27,500 bases of DNA. It comes from Botryococcus braunii. Lineage: Eukaryota; Chlorophyta; Trebouxiophyceae. Below the pieces are notes generated by a model that had not been told where the DNA came from, did not search any database, and saw only the letters and a program-made list of their open reading frames with translations. A program made the position numbers and the translations under genes. The stretch is from positions 485,505 to 513,004 of the forward strand of contig KV908361.1 in assembly GCA_002005505.1 (NCBI GenBank), written 5' to 3'. Shown here piece by piece: positions 8,870-21,083 of the stretch (position 1 is its first letter; every line of letters starts with the position of its first letter).

Positions 8870-11640
8870 TCTTAGCACCAAACTTCATCCTGATTGTCCC
8901 GATCCTGGCAAAGTTTCGGCTGAATTATGTTCTCATTTGAGGTGCCACCCTAACCTCTACAACCCACAAGCCCTCTCCAGAGCATGTGTTGAGCAACGCG
9001 GCCCTCTCCCAGGCGAGGAACGCCTGCCAGTCGCATCCGACTCCGCAATGCGAGAGCGGACAGGAGCCGAACGTCAAGTCCCCCAGCTGTGTGATTGGTT
9101 TCATGAAAAGTGCAGTGCGAAGAGCGGACTCATAAAAGGATGAGGTGGGCCTGGGAGGCGATGCGCTCCTGCAGCTCTGAGGGAACGCGGCCCACAGCGT
9201 CCCACAGGGCCAGCGACGGAGAGGGGCTGCGCTTACGCGTGTGGGCCAGCCTTCCTGCTTTAAAGAAGACTCCCGCCAGTGCAGCGGCCCTCTCCCGTCT
9301 CGTGGCAACCAGCTCGCCCAGCGGGTGCGGCAAGGCATGCTTCAGCTTGCGCGCCAGGTACAGTACCATCTGTACCATCTGCCAGTCGAACACGGGGGCT
9401 ATGCCCTCGTCGTTTTTCATTTCCGTGGCCTCTCCCGCCAGGTCCTGAGCCGTGGCCTTTAACAGAGGGTCGGCCCACATGGGGCCCATGTGGTCGCACA
9501 CATATTGCAGCACCTCCAGGGAGGGGCCGAAACTGTTCACCCAGTAACTGCGATGAAAGGCCCTCTCTGACGGCCGCTCCCACGCTTCCGGACACCCAGC
9601 CACGCGGGCGTGCTCGTGCAGACACTGCAAGCACCCCAGCGAGTGGGCTGGGGGTGGCTTCGACAGTGAATCAAACAGCTCTCCCATAATGGCAGACTCG
9701 AAGGTCTTGGAGCTCCAAGGAGCCCCTTTCGCAAGCACATACTGCAGCACCTCCACCCGTCCCGCTGCGGCGGCTGCATTGGTGGTTTCCTCGTCCAAGA
9801 CGGCGCCCAGCTCACACACGTACCGCAGGATGTCATCTCCGGAATACAACGCGTAGAGGGTGGGAAGCCCCTGCGGATCTGGCTTGCCGCTTTGCCTGAC
9901 TGCATACCTTATGCACTCCAGGCCTCGACGGCCGAGGGGATGGCTCCTGTAGAGAATTAGTATTGCAGGATGACTCTTGGGGTCGCGGTGTCGCTCATAT
10001 CCGTGGTCATACAACACCTGCATGCAATCCAGACTAGCGCTCCAGCTCGCACATCTCATGACCGTGTCCCACGGGCAGACCCGCGCCCGCTCAAGACAGT
10101 ACTGAAGTAACTCCGGCCATCCCAAAGGCGCAGCACAGCTCAATTCGTCGCCCTCCCTGCTCCACTGGCAGCCAGCCCCCTGCAGGAACTCCAGGCAGTC
10201 TATGATGGCCTCCGGGGGCCCTGTGCGGCATTTGGACGTCCACAGAAGCAGAGGCTCCTGCACCAGATTGGGGTCCAAGTCCAGGAGGTACTTGAGGCAC
10301 TCTACTTGGGCTCTGTCAGCTGCGTGTTGGACTGCCTCCTTCAAGTCGAGACACCCCACTCTGCGCCCCCCGACCCCTCGCGCCAATTCAATTCTGGCAG
10401 GCCAATGCTGATTTTTGTCTTCTATGCCTTGACTGAGAACCCTTCCATGGTTTGGAACTGGACGGAAAGTCCAGCAGAAGCAGGGGACCACGTCTGGAAA
10501 CATCGCTTGAGCTCTACGACTTCGCCCAAAGCCCGTGCATATCAGATGCGAGATTGGAAAAGACTGTTTTGGGTTAAAGAGACTGCAGCGAATCCAGGAC
10601 CCATACCAGCATGGCAATCACCAGGGATCCAATGCTCATGCCTGTAAACAGACATACAAATTTGGGGAAACCTCAGGCATGATGCGAGCTGCAAAATCAG
10701 GGTATTATTCCAAAAGTAGCCCCTCCGCACGCCTCACCTCTGGAGAGCGCGAAGGCAGTCCAAGCCGCCAACCAGGCTGATTCCGGAGGTTGCGGCGGCT
10801 TTCCCAAACCATTCCAGGAGGGCCGCCAGGCATGCGGCATCGCCTCTTTTCGTCGCACCTTCCGCTGCCCTTTTAATACTGTACAGAGTGTTGTAATCGC
10901 GAAGCTTTGCGGAGCCGCAGCTGAGAAATCCTTTCGGGAGCGAGGCCGCAGAGTGGACAGCCTCCAGCAGAGGGAGGTTACCATCCGTGGCAGCAAGCCA
11001 CATAGCAGCCTGGTCGCAAGGGCATCCCCATGATGCAGCAAGGGTCAGAAAAGCTGGCTTCTGCTCTTGGGCTGCGAGACGACAGATCCAGACGGAGCGG
11101 CAGCCTGCCTTGAGGAGGGCCTCCAAACACGCCGGCGTGGGGTTGCTCTTGGCCTGGCAGTACAGATCCAGCTCGGGCAGGAATTGTTCGCGTAACTCCC
11201 CATGCCTTATCATTAGAGAATCCCAGAGTTTCTCAATGATGACAAGCTCCCGGCTCAGGTCCCGACTCTCCAACAAATCCCCCATGTGCCAAGGGAGCAC
11301 CGCATCAAAGCTTGAAGGCCACCCACTCTCAAAGAGCCACGACAGCATGTGCGCGTGGTCTGCCCTGCAGGATGCAAAAGCTGCGTTCCAAATTTCATGT
11401 TTTCTGGATTCGCCTGCCGAGGCCCTGTCGGGGCTGCCCAGGGATAGAAAGCGCCCCGCCTCAGAGAGGCCCTGCAGGCACTGGAGGTGGCCTGCCTCCG
11501 CTGCATCCATGTAGCCTCCGCAGCACTGGCCCGGCACGCATAGCTTTAGATTTGGCTCAGCATTGAACACGCACCAGAAGTGTTGTTTCTCGACCCCTTC
11601 CAAAAGGCCCCTCCCCTCCACCCTCAACTCTGGAACTCTC
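8870..11640 (-). repeat. Segmental duplication copy A (inverted relative to copy B)
   Basis: The homology with 23738-26530 covers the whole ankyrin-like gene, its intron position, about 130 bases of 5' flank up to the microsatellite (CCAGAGTT... and CTTCTGGTGCGTGTTCAATG), and about 260 bases of 3' flank (GCGTTGCTCAACACATGCT, then GGTTAGGGTGGCACCTC, then TTTGCCAGGA). Boundaries were judged by eye. Confidence 0.85.
9130..11510 (-). CDS. Ankyrin-like repeat protein A with C-terminal F-box-like motif, two exons
   Basis: Exon 1 (11510-10738) ends CAGAG|GTGAGG and exon 2 (10360-9130) begins GCGCAG|A, joining in phase 2 to about 667 residues. Degenerate ankyrin-type helix pairs of about 30-35 residues recur throughout: AAEAGHLQCLQGL, then CLEALLKAGC, CLEFLQGAGCQW, LQYCLERARVCPWD, CMQVLYDHGY, AAAAAGRVEVLQYVLAKGAPW and LEVLQYVCDHMGPMW. 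The last 30 residues (SLALWDAVGRVPSELQERIA) fit the core of an F-box (LP.EL...I), so an adaptor for an SCF-type ubiquitin ligase is plausible but inferred. I took as start the Met shared with gene B (MDAAEAGHL). The frame stays open upstream through microsatellite, so 5' exons further up cannot be excluded. No catalytic domain, signal peptide or membrane segment is seen. Confidence 0.82.
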
Positions 11641-11683
11641 CCCCTCGCATACGGACACGTGCGCGTGCACCCGCGCGTGCCCG

Positions 11684-12210
<527 letters not shown>

Positions 12211-12348
12211 GGGGGAGGATGGGGGCCGGAGAGGGAGGGGAAGGACACATGTTCAATGCACCATGAAGTTAATCGGACATCAGAGAATGCTGAGATGGAC
12301 TTTGTCCGAAGTATGACATCCTGAACGGGATTGCTCCCGAAAAGATCT

Positions 12349-13869
<1,521 letters not shown>

Positions 13870-14496
13870 CTTGCAGAAAGAAGGCCAAGCTCCCGGGAGG
13901 CACATCAGTGGCGTGGAGAGTTAGCTCATTGACAGACCTTTCATGTGACGGAACTGTGGTAAAAGGATGCTGGGCACCTAAGATGCTAGTCTTGTTTATA
14001 CAGTTGCTGTTACTCAAGTGCAGACAGTCGGCTTGGACTGTAGCTGGAGGAGCATACATTTACCACCTGTCTGCATTTGTACAGGATACGCCGAATGCCC
14101 GTAACCCAACACATTTCCAGGCCTCTTTCAGTGATCACCACTGCGGTACCCCCCCCCCCCCCTCCTTTTCTTTTCCCCAAACTCATGAGGGGATGTTGGT
14201 TTGAATGTACTTGTGGTAGGTAGGTGAGAGCGGTGTTGAGGAAATTCTCGAAAATTTCGGAGAAGGGACGGGTGGTCTCAGACCACTGGTCTGTCCCTAG
14301 GGTACCGGGTCAGACACCACATCGACGAAGAAGTCACGAGTACACGGTGCAGGTGTGGATCCCTTCAACTTTATGTCGCTCCTGTTGGTTACTGTACCAA
14401 GGAAACCTGTCTTTCCTGCCTGCCCAGGATGTTGGCACTGGTCAACCTGCCTACCGAAGCCACGGTTCACCTCTGAATAGCGCGCCTTTCCATATT
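13870..14496. other. Left flank of the copia insertion; no gene recognised
   Basis: A C run occurs at 14149-14162. ORFs of about 100-120 codons on both strands show no domain. Confidence 0.35.
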
Positions 14497-14501
14497 ATTT
14501 G
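14497..14501. repeat. Target-site duplication, left copy
   Basis: ATTTG lies directly before the left LTR and is repeated directly after the right LTR (21823-21827). The 5-bp length is standard for copia elements. Confidence 0.9.
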
Positions 14502-15227
14502 TGTACAATTCTGGGCGTAATGTTCCCTGTATGTCCCGGCACGAAGGGTGTTAAGCTCGGTCGGGTCTCTTGCTGTGTGTAGGAGAGCAAGCAGAGCCCG
14601 ACTATGTGTTGACACTTGTGGCAACTGATCAGAGATAAGCACCCGGAGTGCTCTTTCAGTCCCAAACAAGTCATTACATTGCTTCTTGCTCTCTCTCAAC
14701 GCCAAGGAATTCAAACTACCTCTTCTACGCATCGACAGATAGTTCGCATTACCATTGTTCGATGAGCCAAGCATTAGCAATATTCTAATACGCTTATCTA
14801 GACCTCTTCCTAATCAATTGTTCATGCAAGTTACTCAGATGCAGCACTTCACCTGTATGTCCCGGCACGAAGGGTGTTAAGCTCGGTCGGGTCTCTTGCT
14901 GTGTGTAGGAGAGCAAGCAGATCCCGACTATGTGTTGACACTTGTGGCAACTGATCAGAGATAAGCACCCGGAGTGCTCTTTCAGTCCCAAACAAGTACC
15001 GAGCCCCTCATGCCTGCTGCCTATATCCTTTCTCGCAAGAACGCGTCAGATTGCATTACTCTCTTTCTCCGAAATGGAATCAGTCCAGATCAATTATGGC
15101 AGAACTCTAGAGTTCTGCCATCCCTTACTCAACCTCTAAGATTGTTCACAGTGATTGCTTTAGAGAAGCCTGGCCATTATTACTCTTCTGAGGGAAAGTC
15201 ACTAATTGTTCTTTTACTATTATAACA
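14502..15227 (-). repeat. 3' LTR of the copia element
   Basis: It is 726 bp, starting TGTACAATTC and ending TTATAACA on the plus strand. It holds two 146-bp direct repeats (14526-14671 and 14852-14997) and a perfect 26-bp palindrome (15096-15121) centred on CTCTAGAG. In sense orientation it carries GGATATAGGC where the 5' LTR has GGAAATAGGC. Confidence 0.96.
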
Positions 15228-15245
15228 CTTCCCCTTGACTTTTCC
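15228..15245 (-). other. Polypurine tract of the copia element
   Basis: On the sense strand GGAAAAGTCAAGGGGAAG abuts the 3' LTR and starts directly after the pol stop codon. It is the expected primer site for plus-strand DNA synthesis. Confidence 0.85.
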
Positions 15246-18200
15246 TCACAAAAACTTGGCCAGTCCTAGAGCCTCACGATGGCCCTGAAATACCTGCCTT
15301 GTCAAAGGCTTGGTAAATATATCTGCCACATTCCTAGCAGAAGGAACGTATTTCACATCCACCTGTCCCAATGCAATAGCTTCCCGAGCAAAGTGAAAGC
15401 TGATTGCAATGTGCTTGGTATGCTTAGAGAACACTGGATTTCTGAGATGATTGATGCATCCCTGATTATCACAGTGGATCTTCACAATCCAAGGAGAAAT
15501 ACCAATTTCTTCCAGGAATCCCTTCATCCAATTTGCCTCTTTGACAGCTGCACTTGCCGCCATAAACTCAGCCTCTACAGTGGATGTGGCCACTGCAGAC
15601 TGCTTCTTGCTTCCCCAAACTACAGCCCCTCCGAACACACGAATTACGTAACCAGTAGTGGAAAACCGATGATCCTGATCACCACCATAATCTGCATCAA
15701 CAAAGCCCTCCAGCTCTGTGTCATTCCCTCCAAGTACTAGAACAAGATCCCTGGTAGCCTTCAGATATTTCAACACTCTGATGGCTTCATTCCAGTGAGC
15801 AGTAGTGGGAGTAATCCTATACCTGGAGAGCACTCCCACAGCCTGGGAAATATCAGGCCTAGTGGTGTTAGCAATGTACAACAGTGACCCAACCAGTTCA
15901 CAATATCTATGACCTGGTGGCAAGGGACTCCCAGCTCCAATGCTGGCACTGTTGTCCTTAGACACAGGTTGCTGTGTGGCCACAAAATCCTTAGTCATAG
16001 GGGTGTCAGGCCCCACAGACTCCAGATCCAGCCCAAATTTCTCAATGAGTGCATCAATCTTGGGAATGCAGCTCAATGAAATCAACCCTTTCTCTCTATC
16101 TCTCATCACTTGGCAGCCCAGGAAATCTTTCACCTCTCCTAGATCATGAATGGTGAACTCCTGCTTAAGCAACCCTTTCACTCTCTCAATCTCACCCATG
16201 CCCTTGGAAACTATCAATAGATCATCAACATAAATCAGCACAAAGGATTTTCCACCATCCACAGAACATTTCACATAGACACCAGCATCACTCTTGCACA
16301 CCTCATTCCCCATGGTATGGAGCTTTTCATTGAGGGTCTTATGCCATGCCCTTGGAGCTTGCTTCAGGCCATACAGTGCCTTCTTCAAGCGACACACTGT
16401 GTTCCCATCCCCATTTTCAAACCCAGGAGGTTGTGTGACATAGACCTCCTCCTCTAATTCACCATTTAAAGATGCAGTCTTGACATCCACCTGGTGGATT
16501 TCAAGACCCTCTTGTGCAGCCACTGACAGCAAAGCTCTCCTAGACCCATAACTGCTGGTGGGAGCAAATACCTCCATTACATCCACTCCTGGAATTTGCC
16601 TACACCCTTGAGCCACTAGCCTAGCCTTGAACCTCAGCACATTACCATGAGCATCCATTTTCACTGAAAAAATCCAGTGAACTGGGATTACTTTGTGGCC
16701 AAGAGGTCTTGGAACAAACTCCATCACCTCATGAGCATCTAATGAATTTTGCTCTTCCTGCATAGCAGCCTTCCAATATTCCCACTGTGGGGACTGCTTG
16801 GCCTCCTTTAGACTGGAAGGCACACTAATCTTCCCAAATCTCACCCCAGTGTGCTTCCCCTGATCTTGCTTACTCTCACACTCACTGTCACCCACTACTC
16901 TTTCGCTGAATGTTGCCGCACTGCATGTGGGAACTGTGGGCAAAGATCCACACCTCCCCCTCTGCTCTTTCTCTCTCTTAAACTCACAGCTAGCCCTCTC
17001 AAGCTTGCTGTCAGACACTCTAACATCATCCTCCCAAACACAGGTACCTCTCGGAAAGCTCTTGTAATTGGGAGAATTCTCACACTGTCTGAGCTTCCGA
17101 TTCACCTCCTCAGACACACTCTCACATGGCTGACGGTCTGCAGTCCCGTCAGGACTCTCACAGGCATTTGAACCACTCTGCATTGCATGAGCTCTTGGTC
17201 TGTCTTGAGGCTGTGACCATGTCTCTCTCTCTCTCTGTCTGCTCCCTCTTAGACATGAGCGCTGGGGCGCAGGCCCAGCAGCACACTCCCATGCATGGCC
17301 CACACTTGCGTGGCTGGCACCACATTGTCCTTGGGCATCACAAATTGAATTCTCATCTCTAACATGTCTCTCAGGCACTGAACAGGTCCCACCCGTACAG
17401 ATCATCTCACTTGGACCATCTGCAGTCTGATCAGAGACTGCCCCCCTCTCATCTCTTACAAGTGAAACAGGTCTCTCGGTGTCCTGCCCCAATTCCTGCG
17501 CTTCCCCTGGTCCCTGTGACTCTGTGTCACCTTCAGTCATCCCCTCTCGCTCACAGCTCTCTCCCTTATCCTGTGCCAGCAGGATATCTCGAGCCGCAGT
17601 TCGTTGCTCGTAGCGTTGAGCCCGCGACAGTCCGTCCGGAGGCGGAATGGTAGTAGCCGGATGAGTGTTACGCAGTGATTGCTGTACTCGCTCTAAGATC
17701 CGTTGGTGTTGCCCGCCGTCTGCACTTCCTCGCGCCAGTCGTTGAATTGCGTCCAGAGCCCCGGACTGATCCAAGTCCGGCTGCTGTTCTCCCGTGCTTG
17801 ATTCGGGAGTCACATTGAGAATGCCCTCCTCTTGGGAAAGCTTCCCCTGACTAGCAGGCTCAGTTGCAGCCTGGTCAGAGGGTACTGGGAAGGAGCTGTC
17901 AGGTCTACTGCTGGAGCATGGGCTGCTGACAGTCTGATTCTGCGTGCTGCGCTGTGGCAATGACACCACTGGGTTGCTGCTGTGCATTGGCCCTGGTAAG
18001 TCTTCAGGGTATGAGAACTGCTGAGGCTGGTCAGGGAGAACTGCCATTCCCACCCGAGTAGCTCCTCGAATGTGTTCCACAAATTGGACATCTCTGCTCT
18101 CTCTCCATATCCCCCCTCCCATATAGACACGGTATGCCTTTGATGCTGGAGAGTAACCAGTGAACATCCCAGCCACAGCCTTTGGTGCAAATGCCCCCCT

Positions 18201-20498
18201 CTGCTGATCAGGAACGTGCACAAATGCAAGGCATCCCCATGTGCGCAGCAAGGATACATCTGGTTTATATCCCATGAACATTTCGCAGGGAGATAGGGGC
18301 CTGCCTGTGCTGGGTCCCATATTTAGGAGGGTGCAGGCTGTCTCCAGGGCTTCCTTCCACATAACAGGGCTTGCTGCAGCAAAATTGAGGAGGGTCCTGG
18401 TGCGCTCCTTGAGGGTTCTGTTGGCTCTCTCAGCAACTCCATTCTGCTGAGGGGTATATGGGGCAGATGTCTCCAGCTTAGTGCCCTGGGATGCACAGAA
18501 TTCTTTGAACTTGGCATTTAAGAACTCTGTGCCTCTGTCACTGCGGATGCACTTCACTGTAGTTTCCTTCTCAGTTTGCCAATACAAAATTAGGTCTCTG
18601 ACAACAGCTCCAATTACATCTTTTGACTTCACTGGCAGCACTGCCTTCCACCCAGATGCCTCATCAGTTACAGTTACCCAAAAGCGTTCCCCAGTAATGG
18701 CTGCTGGTGATATGGGACCCACAGTGTCAATGTGGATTCTGTCAAGGGGTTTCTCAGCAGGTCTAGAGCTTTCACCAAATGGGGGACGTGCATGCTTCCC
18801 CTCAATGCATGCTTCACAGTACTTAGGACACTTTTCACAAGGGGACATTAAAGTGTCTAGACCAGTAACCAGTTGCTCACTGCTCAGGCGGTTCATCCAT
18901 GGGTCTCCTGGGTGTCCCAATCTGCTGTGCCACAGAAAACGTTTGGCACAGTCATGGCTTTGACCTTTGAAGCATTTCTTCTTCATGGCAGCTGTCCCTG
19001 AATAAGGAACCTTCACTGGTGCTACAGGGAGGCAGTTGTGAATATAATAGAGGCCATTCTCTGGTTTCACAGGCATCTGCCAACCACTCGGTCCTGAGAC
19101 AGCAGTGAATGCTCCCAGTCTATCTGTACTGAACCGGATTCCATCACGCAGAGCAGCAGATACTGATAGAATATTGGTGGTGGCTGAGGGAACACACTGG
19201 ACATGATGCAGCCACACTGGAATATGCTGAGAGGACATGAGACACACTGACCCAGTAGCAACAATACCCCCAGTGGCATCAGATGTAGCAAGCAGCAGTG
19301 GAATAGGGTGGTCATGTACTGTAGGGGCATGCAGCAGGGAAAGGTTGTTCACAAGATGTACAGACGCTCCACTGTCCACAAGCCACGACTGTTTGGACTG
19401 TTGATGTTTACTGCCATCCAGCACATTATAAGATACCACGTATGGCATACCTTCTGAGGGAGGAGAAGGTGGGCCTGGAGGAGGGTGCAGCAGTGGGAAC
19501 GCTCCAGTGCCTGGGAATGCATGCTGCACGCTTGGAGGTGGCTGGGGTGCACCAGGAAACTGTCCTTGGGGCCACATGGCAGCAAGTTGCTGTACAGCTG
19601 CCACCACATTGCGTTGTGTCTCTGCATCCCTTTGGCGTTTGCGGCAGTCTCTCCAGAAATGGCCTTTCCTGTGGCAGTAGTTGCACGTGCCCCTCACTTC
19701 TCCCCTTGATTCTGTGTCTGTTGGCTGTCTGGAGGGATTGGCCCCGCTAGTGGAAGGGGCTGGAGCAGTCTCTAGTTGAGCAGGCATTGCTTTCATCACC
19801 ATGGCAGGCTGTTCTCCATCATCGTTGTAGCCAGAAGCCTCTGCAGTGGTGGAAATGAGAGCTGCCAGTTCATCCAAGGGGTAAGCTACTGCAGTTGGTA
19901 ACAGCCCGGGAGGATTAGCTGCTGCTGGCAGTCCCTGCACTATCTGAGTGGCCACATGACCATCCAAGAGGTCATGGCCGTTGCGTTTCAAGCAGCTTTT
20001 GAGATTTATCATTCTAGACACATACTGAGAGATCGTTTCTCCACGTTTCATCCCTCTTGACATTTCCTTCAGCCAGTCTGCATTGGCTTGAATGTTGTAA
20101 CCACCAACAAATTTCTTGCAAATGAACAGATATGCATCATATGCTGACGGCTTACTTGACACTTCCCCTAACCATTCCTCTGGAACTGACTCATACAGCA
20201 GAAGCATTGCAGCAGCATTATGGATAGTCCCAGGCATGGCTGACTGAATGGCAGGAAAAGAACCCTTAGCACTATTAGCCGCAGTGAAGGCATTGTCCCA
20301 TACCACAAAATTTGTGCCATGACGATCCAGCTTAATATGCACCTTGACTTGGGTGGCTATGACCTTAGGAAGTACATCTCCCTCACCCTTTGATGTACTG
20401 GGTGTACATGGCTGTCGTGTGGGAGACGATGTAGACACCTCCTCTGTTGTGGGCTCCTCCTCTGATGGCTCCCTTGATTTAGATCTCTTCCTCGCCAT
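15246..20498 (-). CDS. Copia Gag-Pol polyprotein (1750 aa)
   Basis: One uninterrupted frame. Residues about 60-190 are a UBN2-like Gag, followed by a zinc knuckle CNYCHRKGHFWRDC (272-285), protease DSGA (375-378), the integrase zinc domain (WHSRLGH, CEKC/CEAC, 523-564) and the integrase core with Asp-591, Asp-654 and Glu-690 in DD35E spacing. A long Ser/Gln-rich spacer (about 820-1220) precedes the RT, which has YVDD at 1423-1426. RNase H follows (DADYGG 1601, Glu-1642, HCDNQG 1677, ADIFTKP 1725). The RT motif usually written DVKTAFLNG reads DVKTASLNG here (Ser-1343, codon TCT). Gag and Pol share one frame, as in most copia elements. The stop lies 18 bases from the 3' LTR. ORF0 ends 16 bases upstream. 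Confidence 0.97.
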   Translation of the reverse strand: MARKRSKSREPSEEEPTTEEVSTSSPTRQPCTPSTSKGEGDVLPKVIATQVKVHIKLDRHGTNFVVWDNAFTAANSAKGSFPAIQSAMPGTIHNAAAMLLLYESVPEEWLGEVSSKPSAYDAYLFICKKFVGGYNIQANADWLKEMSRGMKRGETISQYVSRMINLKSCLKRNGHDLLDGHVATQIVQGLPAAANPPGLLPTAVAYPLDELAALISTTAEASGYNDDGEQPAMVMKAMPAQLETAPAPSTSGANPSRQPTDTESRGEVRGTCNYCHRKGHFWRDCRKRQRDAETQRNVVAAVQQLAAMWPQGQFPGAPQPPPSVQHAFPGTGAFPLLHPPPGPPSPPSEGMPYVVSYNVLDGSKHQQSKQSWLVDSGASVHLVNNLSLLHAPTVHDHPIPLLLATSDATGGIVATGSVCLMSSQHIPVWLHHVQCVPSATTNILSVSAALRDGIRFSTDRLGAFTAVSGPSGWQMPVKPENGLYYIHNCLPVAPVKVPYSGTAAMKKKCFKGQSHDCAKRFLWHSRLGHPGDPWMNRLSSEQLVTGLDTLMSPCEKCPKYCEACIEGKHARPPFGESSRPAEKPLDRIHIDTVGPISPAAITGERFWVTVTDEASGWKAVLPVKSKDVIGAVVRDLILYWQTEKETTVKCIRSDRGTEFLNAKFKEFCASQGTKLETSAPYTPQQNGVAERANRTLKERTRTLLNFAAASPVMWKEALETACTLLNMGPSTGRPLSPCEMFMGYKPDVSLLRTWGCLAFVHVPDQQRGAFAPKAVAGMFTGYSPASKAYRVYMGGGIWRESRDVQFVEHIRGATRVGMAVLPDQPQQFSYPEDLPGPMHSSNPVVSLPQRSTQNQTVSSPCSSSRPDSSFPVPSDQAATEPASQGKLSQEEGILNVTPESSTGEQQPDLDQSGALDAIQRLARGSADGGQHQRILERVQQSLRNTHPATTIPPPDGLSRAQRYEQRTAARDILLAQDKGESCEREGMTEGDTESQGPGEAQELGQDTERPVSLVRDERGAVSDQTADGPSEMICTGGTCSVPERHVRDENSICDAQGQCGASHASVGHAWECAAGPAPQRSCLRGSRQRERETWSQPQDRPRAHAMQSGSNACESPDGTADRQPCESVSEEVNRKLRQCENSPNYKSFPRGTCVWEDDVRVSDSKLERASCEFKREKEQRGRCGSLPTVPTCSAATFSERVVGDSECESKQDQGKHTGVRFGKISVPSSLKEAKQSPQWEYWKAAMQEEQNSLDAHEVMEFVPRPLGHKVIPVHWIFSVKMDAHGNVLRFKARLVAQGCRQIPGVDVMEVFAPTSSYGSRRALLSVAAQEGLEIHQVDVKTASLNGELEEEVYVTQPPGFENGDGNTVCRLKKALYGLKQAPRAWHKTLNEKLHTMGNEVCKSDAGVYVKCSVDGGKSFVLIYVDDLLIVSKGMGEIERVKGLLKQEFTIHDLGEVKDFLGCQVMRDREKGLISLSCIPKIDALIEKFGLDLESVGPDTPMTKDFVATQQPVSKDNSASIGAGSPLPPGHRYCELVGSLLYIANTTRPDISQAVGVLSRYRITPTTAHWNEAIRVLKYLKATRDLVLVLGGNDTELEGFVDADYGGDQDHRFSTTGYVIRVFGGAVVWGSKKQSAVATSTVEAEFMAASAAVKEANWMKGFLEEIGISPWIVKIHCDNQGCINHLRNPVFSKHTKHIAISFHFAREAIALGQVDVKYVPSARNVADIFTKPLTRQVFQGHREALGLAKFL

Positions 20499-20514
20499 GT
20501 TGCTCGAATGTCAC

Positions 20515-21039
20515 TCAGTCTTCGTTAGGTTCTGAACGCTGCGAGTCCCCGTCTTCGTCTCCGTTATCTGGGTCCGTGCACCACTCCTCTGGGCTGAATC
20601 CTTTTCTGCTGCCCAAAAGGGAAAGTAGGAAGTCCTCGTCAAGAGTGGCGAGAGCACACTCCACTGCTGTGTAGGCTGCCCTTTCTTCCCAGTATTCGGG
20701 TTTGCTGGGTCCTCCGATCTGTTGTAGATGCCGTTCAAATAATGCTCGCGTGACGAAGCCTGGTTCCGCGTTGATGAATGAACACTCCCACGCAGTTACT
20801 TTGTAGGCTGGGTATGCAGAGAAACGTCGTCTGAACCACTGAGGCTGTTCGACTTTACCCAGTCCGTACGCGCGGCTGACAAAATCCTTCACCAGGAATG
20901 CTCGTTCTTCTGGTGTTCTCGGTCCCGTATCTCCTCCAGCTCGCCTCAGGCTATCGTATGTAGGTGGTGAAGGAGGTGGGGGTACAAATGGTCTTTTACC
21001 GCCAGTCGACATCCTTCCGCTCTGCTTCGTTCGTCCCAT
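20515..21039 (-). CDS. Extra leader ORF (ORF0) of the copia element, unknown function
   Basis: A 174-residue ORF starts 44 bases after the primer-binding site and stops 16 bases before the gag-pol ATG. It has a basic start (MGRTKQSGRMSTGGKR), a proline run (VPPPPSPPTYD), a folded-looking middle (ERAFLVKDFVSRAYGLG, WFRRRFSAYPAYKVTAWECS, FERHLQQIGG) and a very acidic tail (DPDNGDEDGD). I recognise no family. Canonical copia elements have an untranslated leader here. Expression of the downstream gag-pol would require reinitiation, leaky scanning or splicing. Alternatively this is captured host sequence. It lacks stop codons in spite of its length, which argues for maintenance or youth. Confidence 0.7.
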   Translation of the reverse strand: MGRTKQSGRMSTGGKRPFVPPPPSPPTYDSLRRAGGDTGPRTPEERAFLVKDFVSRAYGLGKVEQPQWFRRRFSAYPAYKVTAWECSFINAEPGFVTRALFERHLQQIGGPSKPEYWEERAAYTAVECALATLDEDFLLSLLGSRKGFSPEEWCTDPDNGDEDGDSQRSEPNED

Positions 21040-21083
21040 CGTAGGCTCGGAACATACTCTCAGTTGCCCAGCTCAAGAGTTGG

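Noticed and set aside
15279..15740. 153-codon plus-strand ORF and other plus ORFs in 15.2-20.5 kb
   Set aside because: Antisense shadows of the copia Gag-Pol frame.
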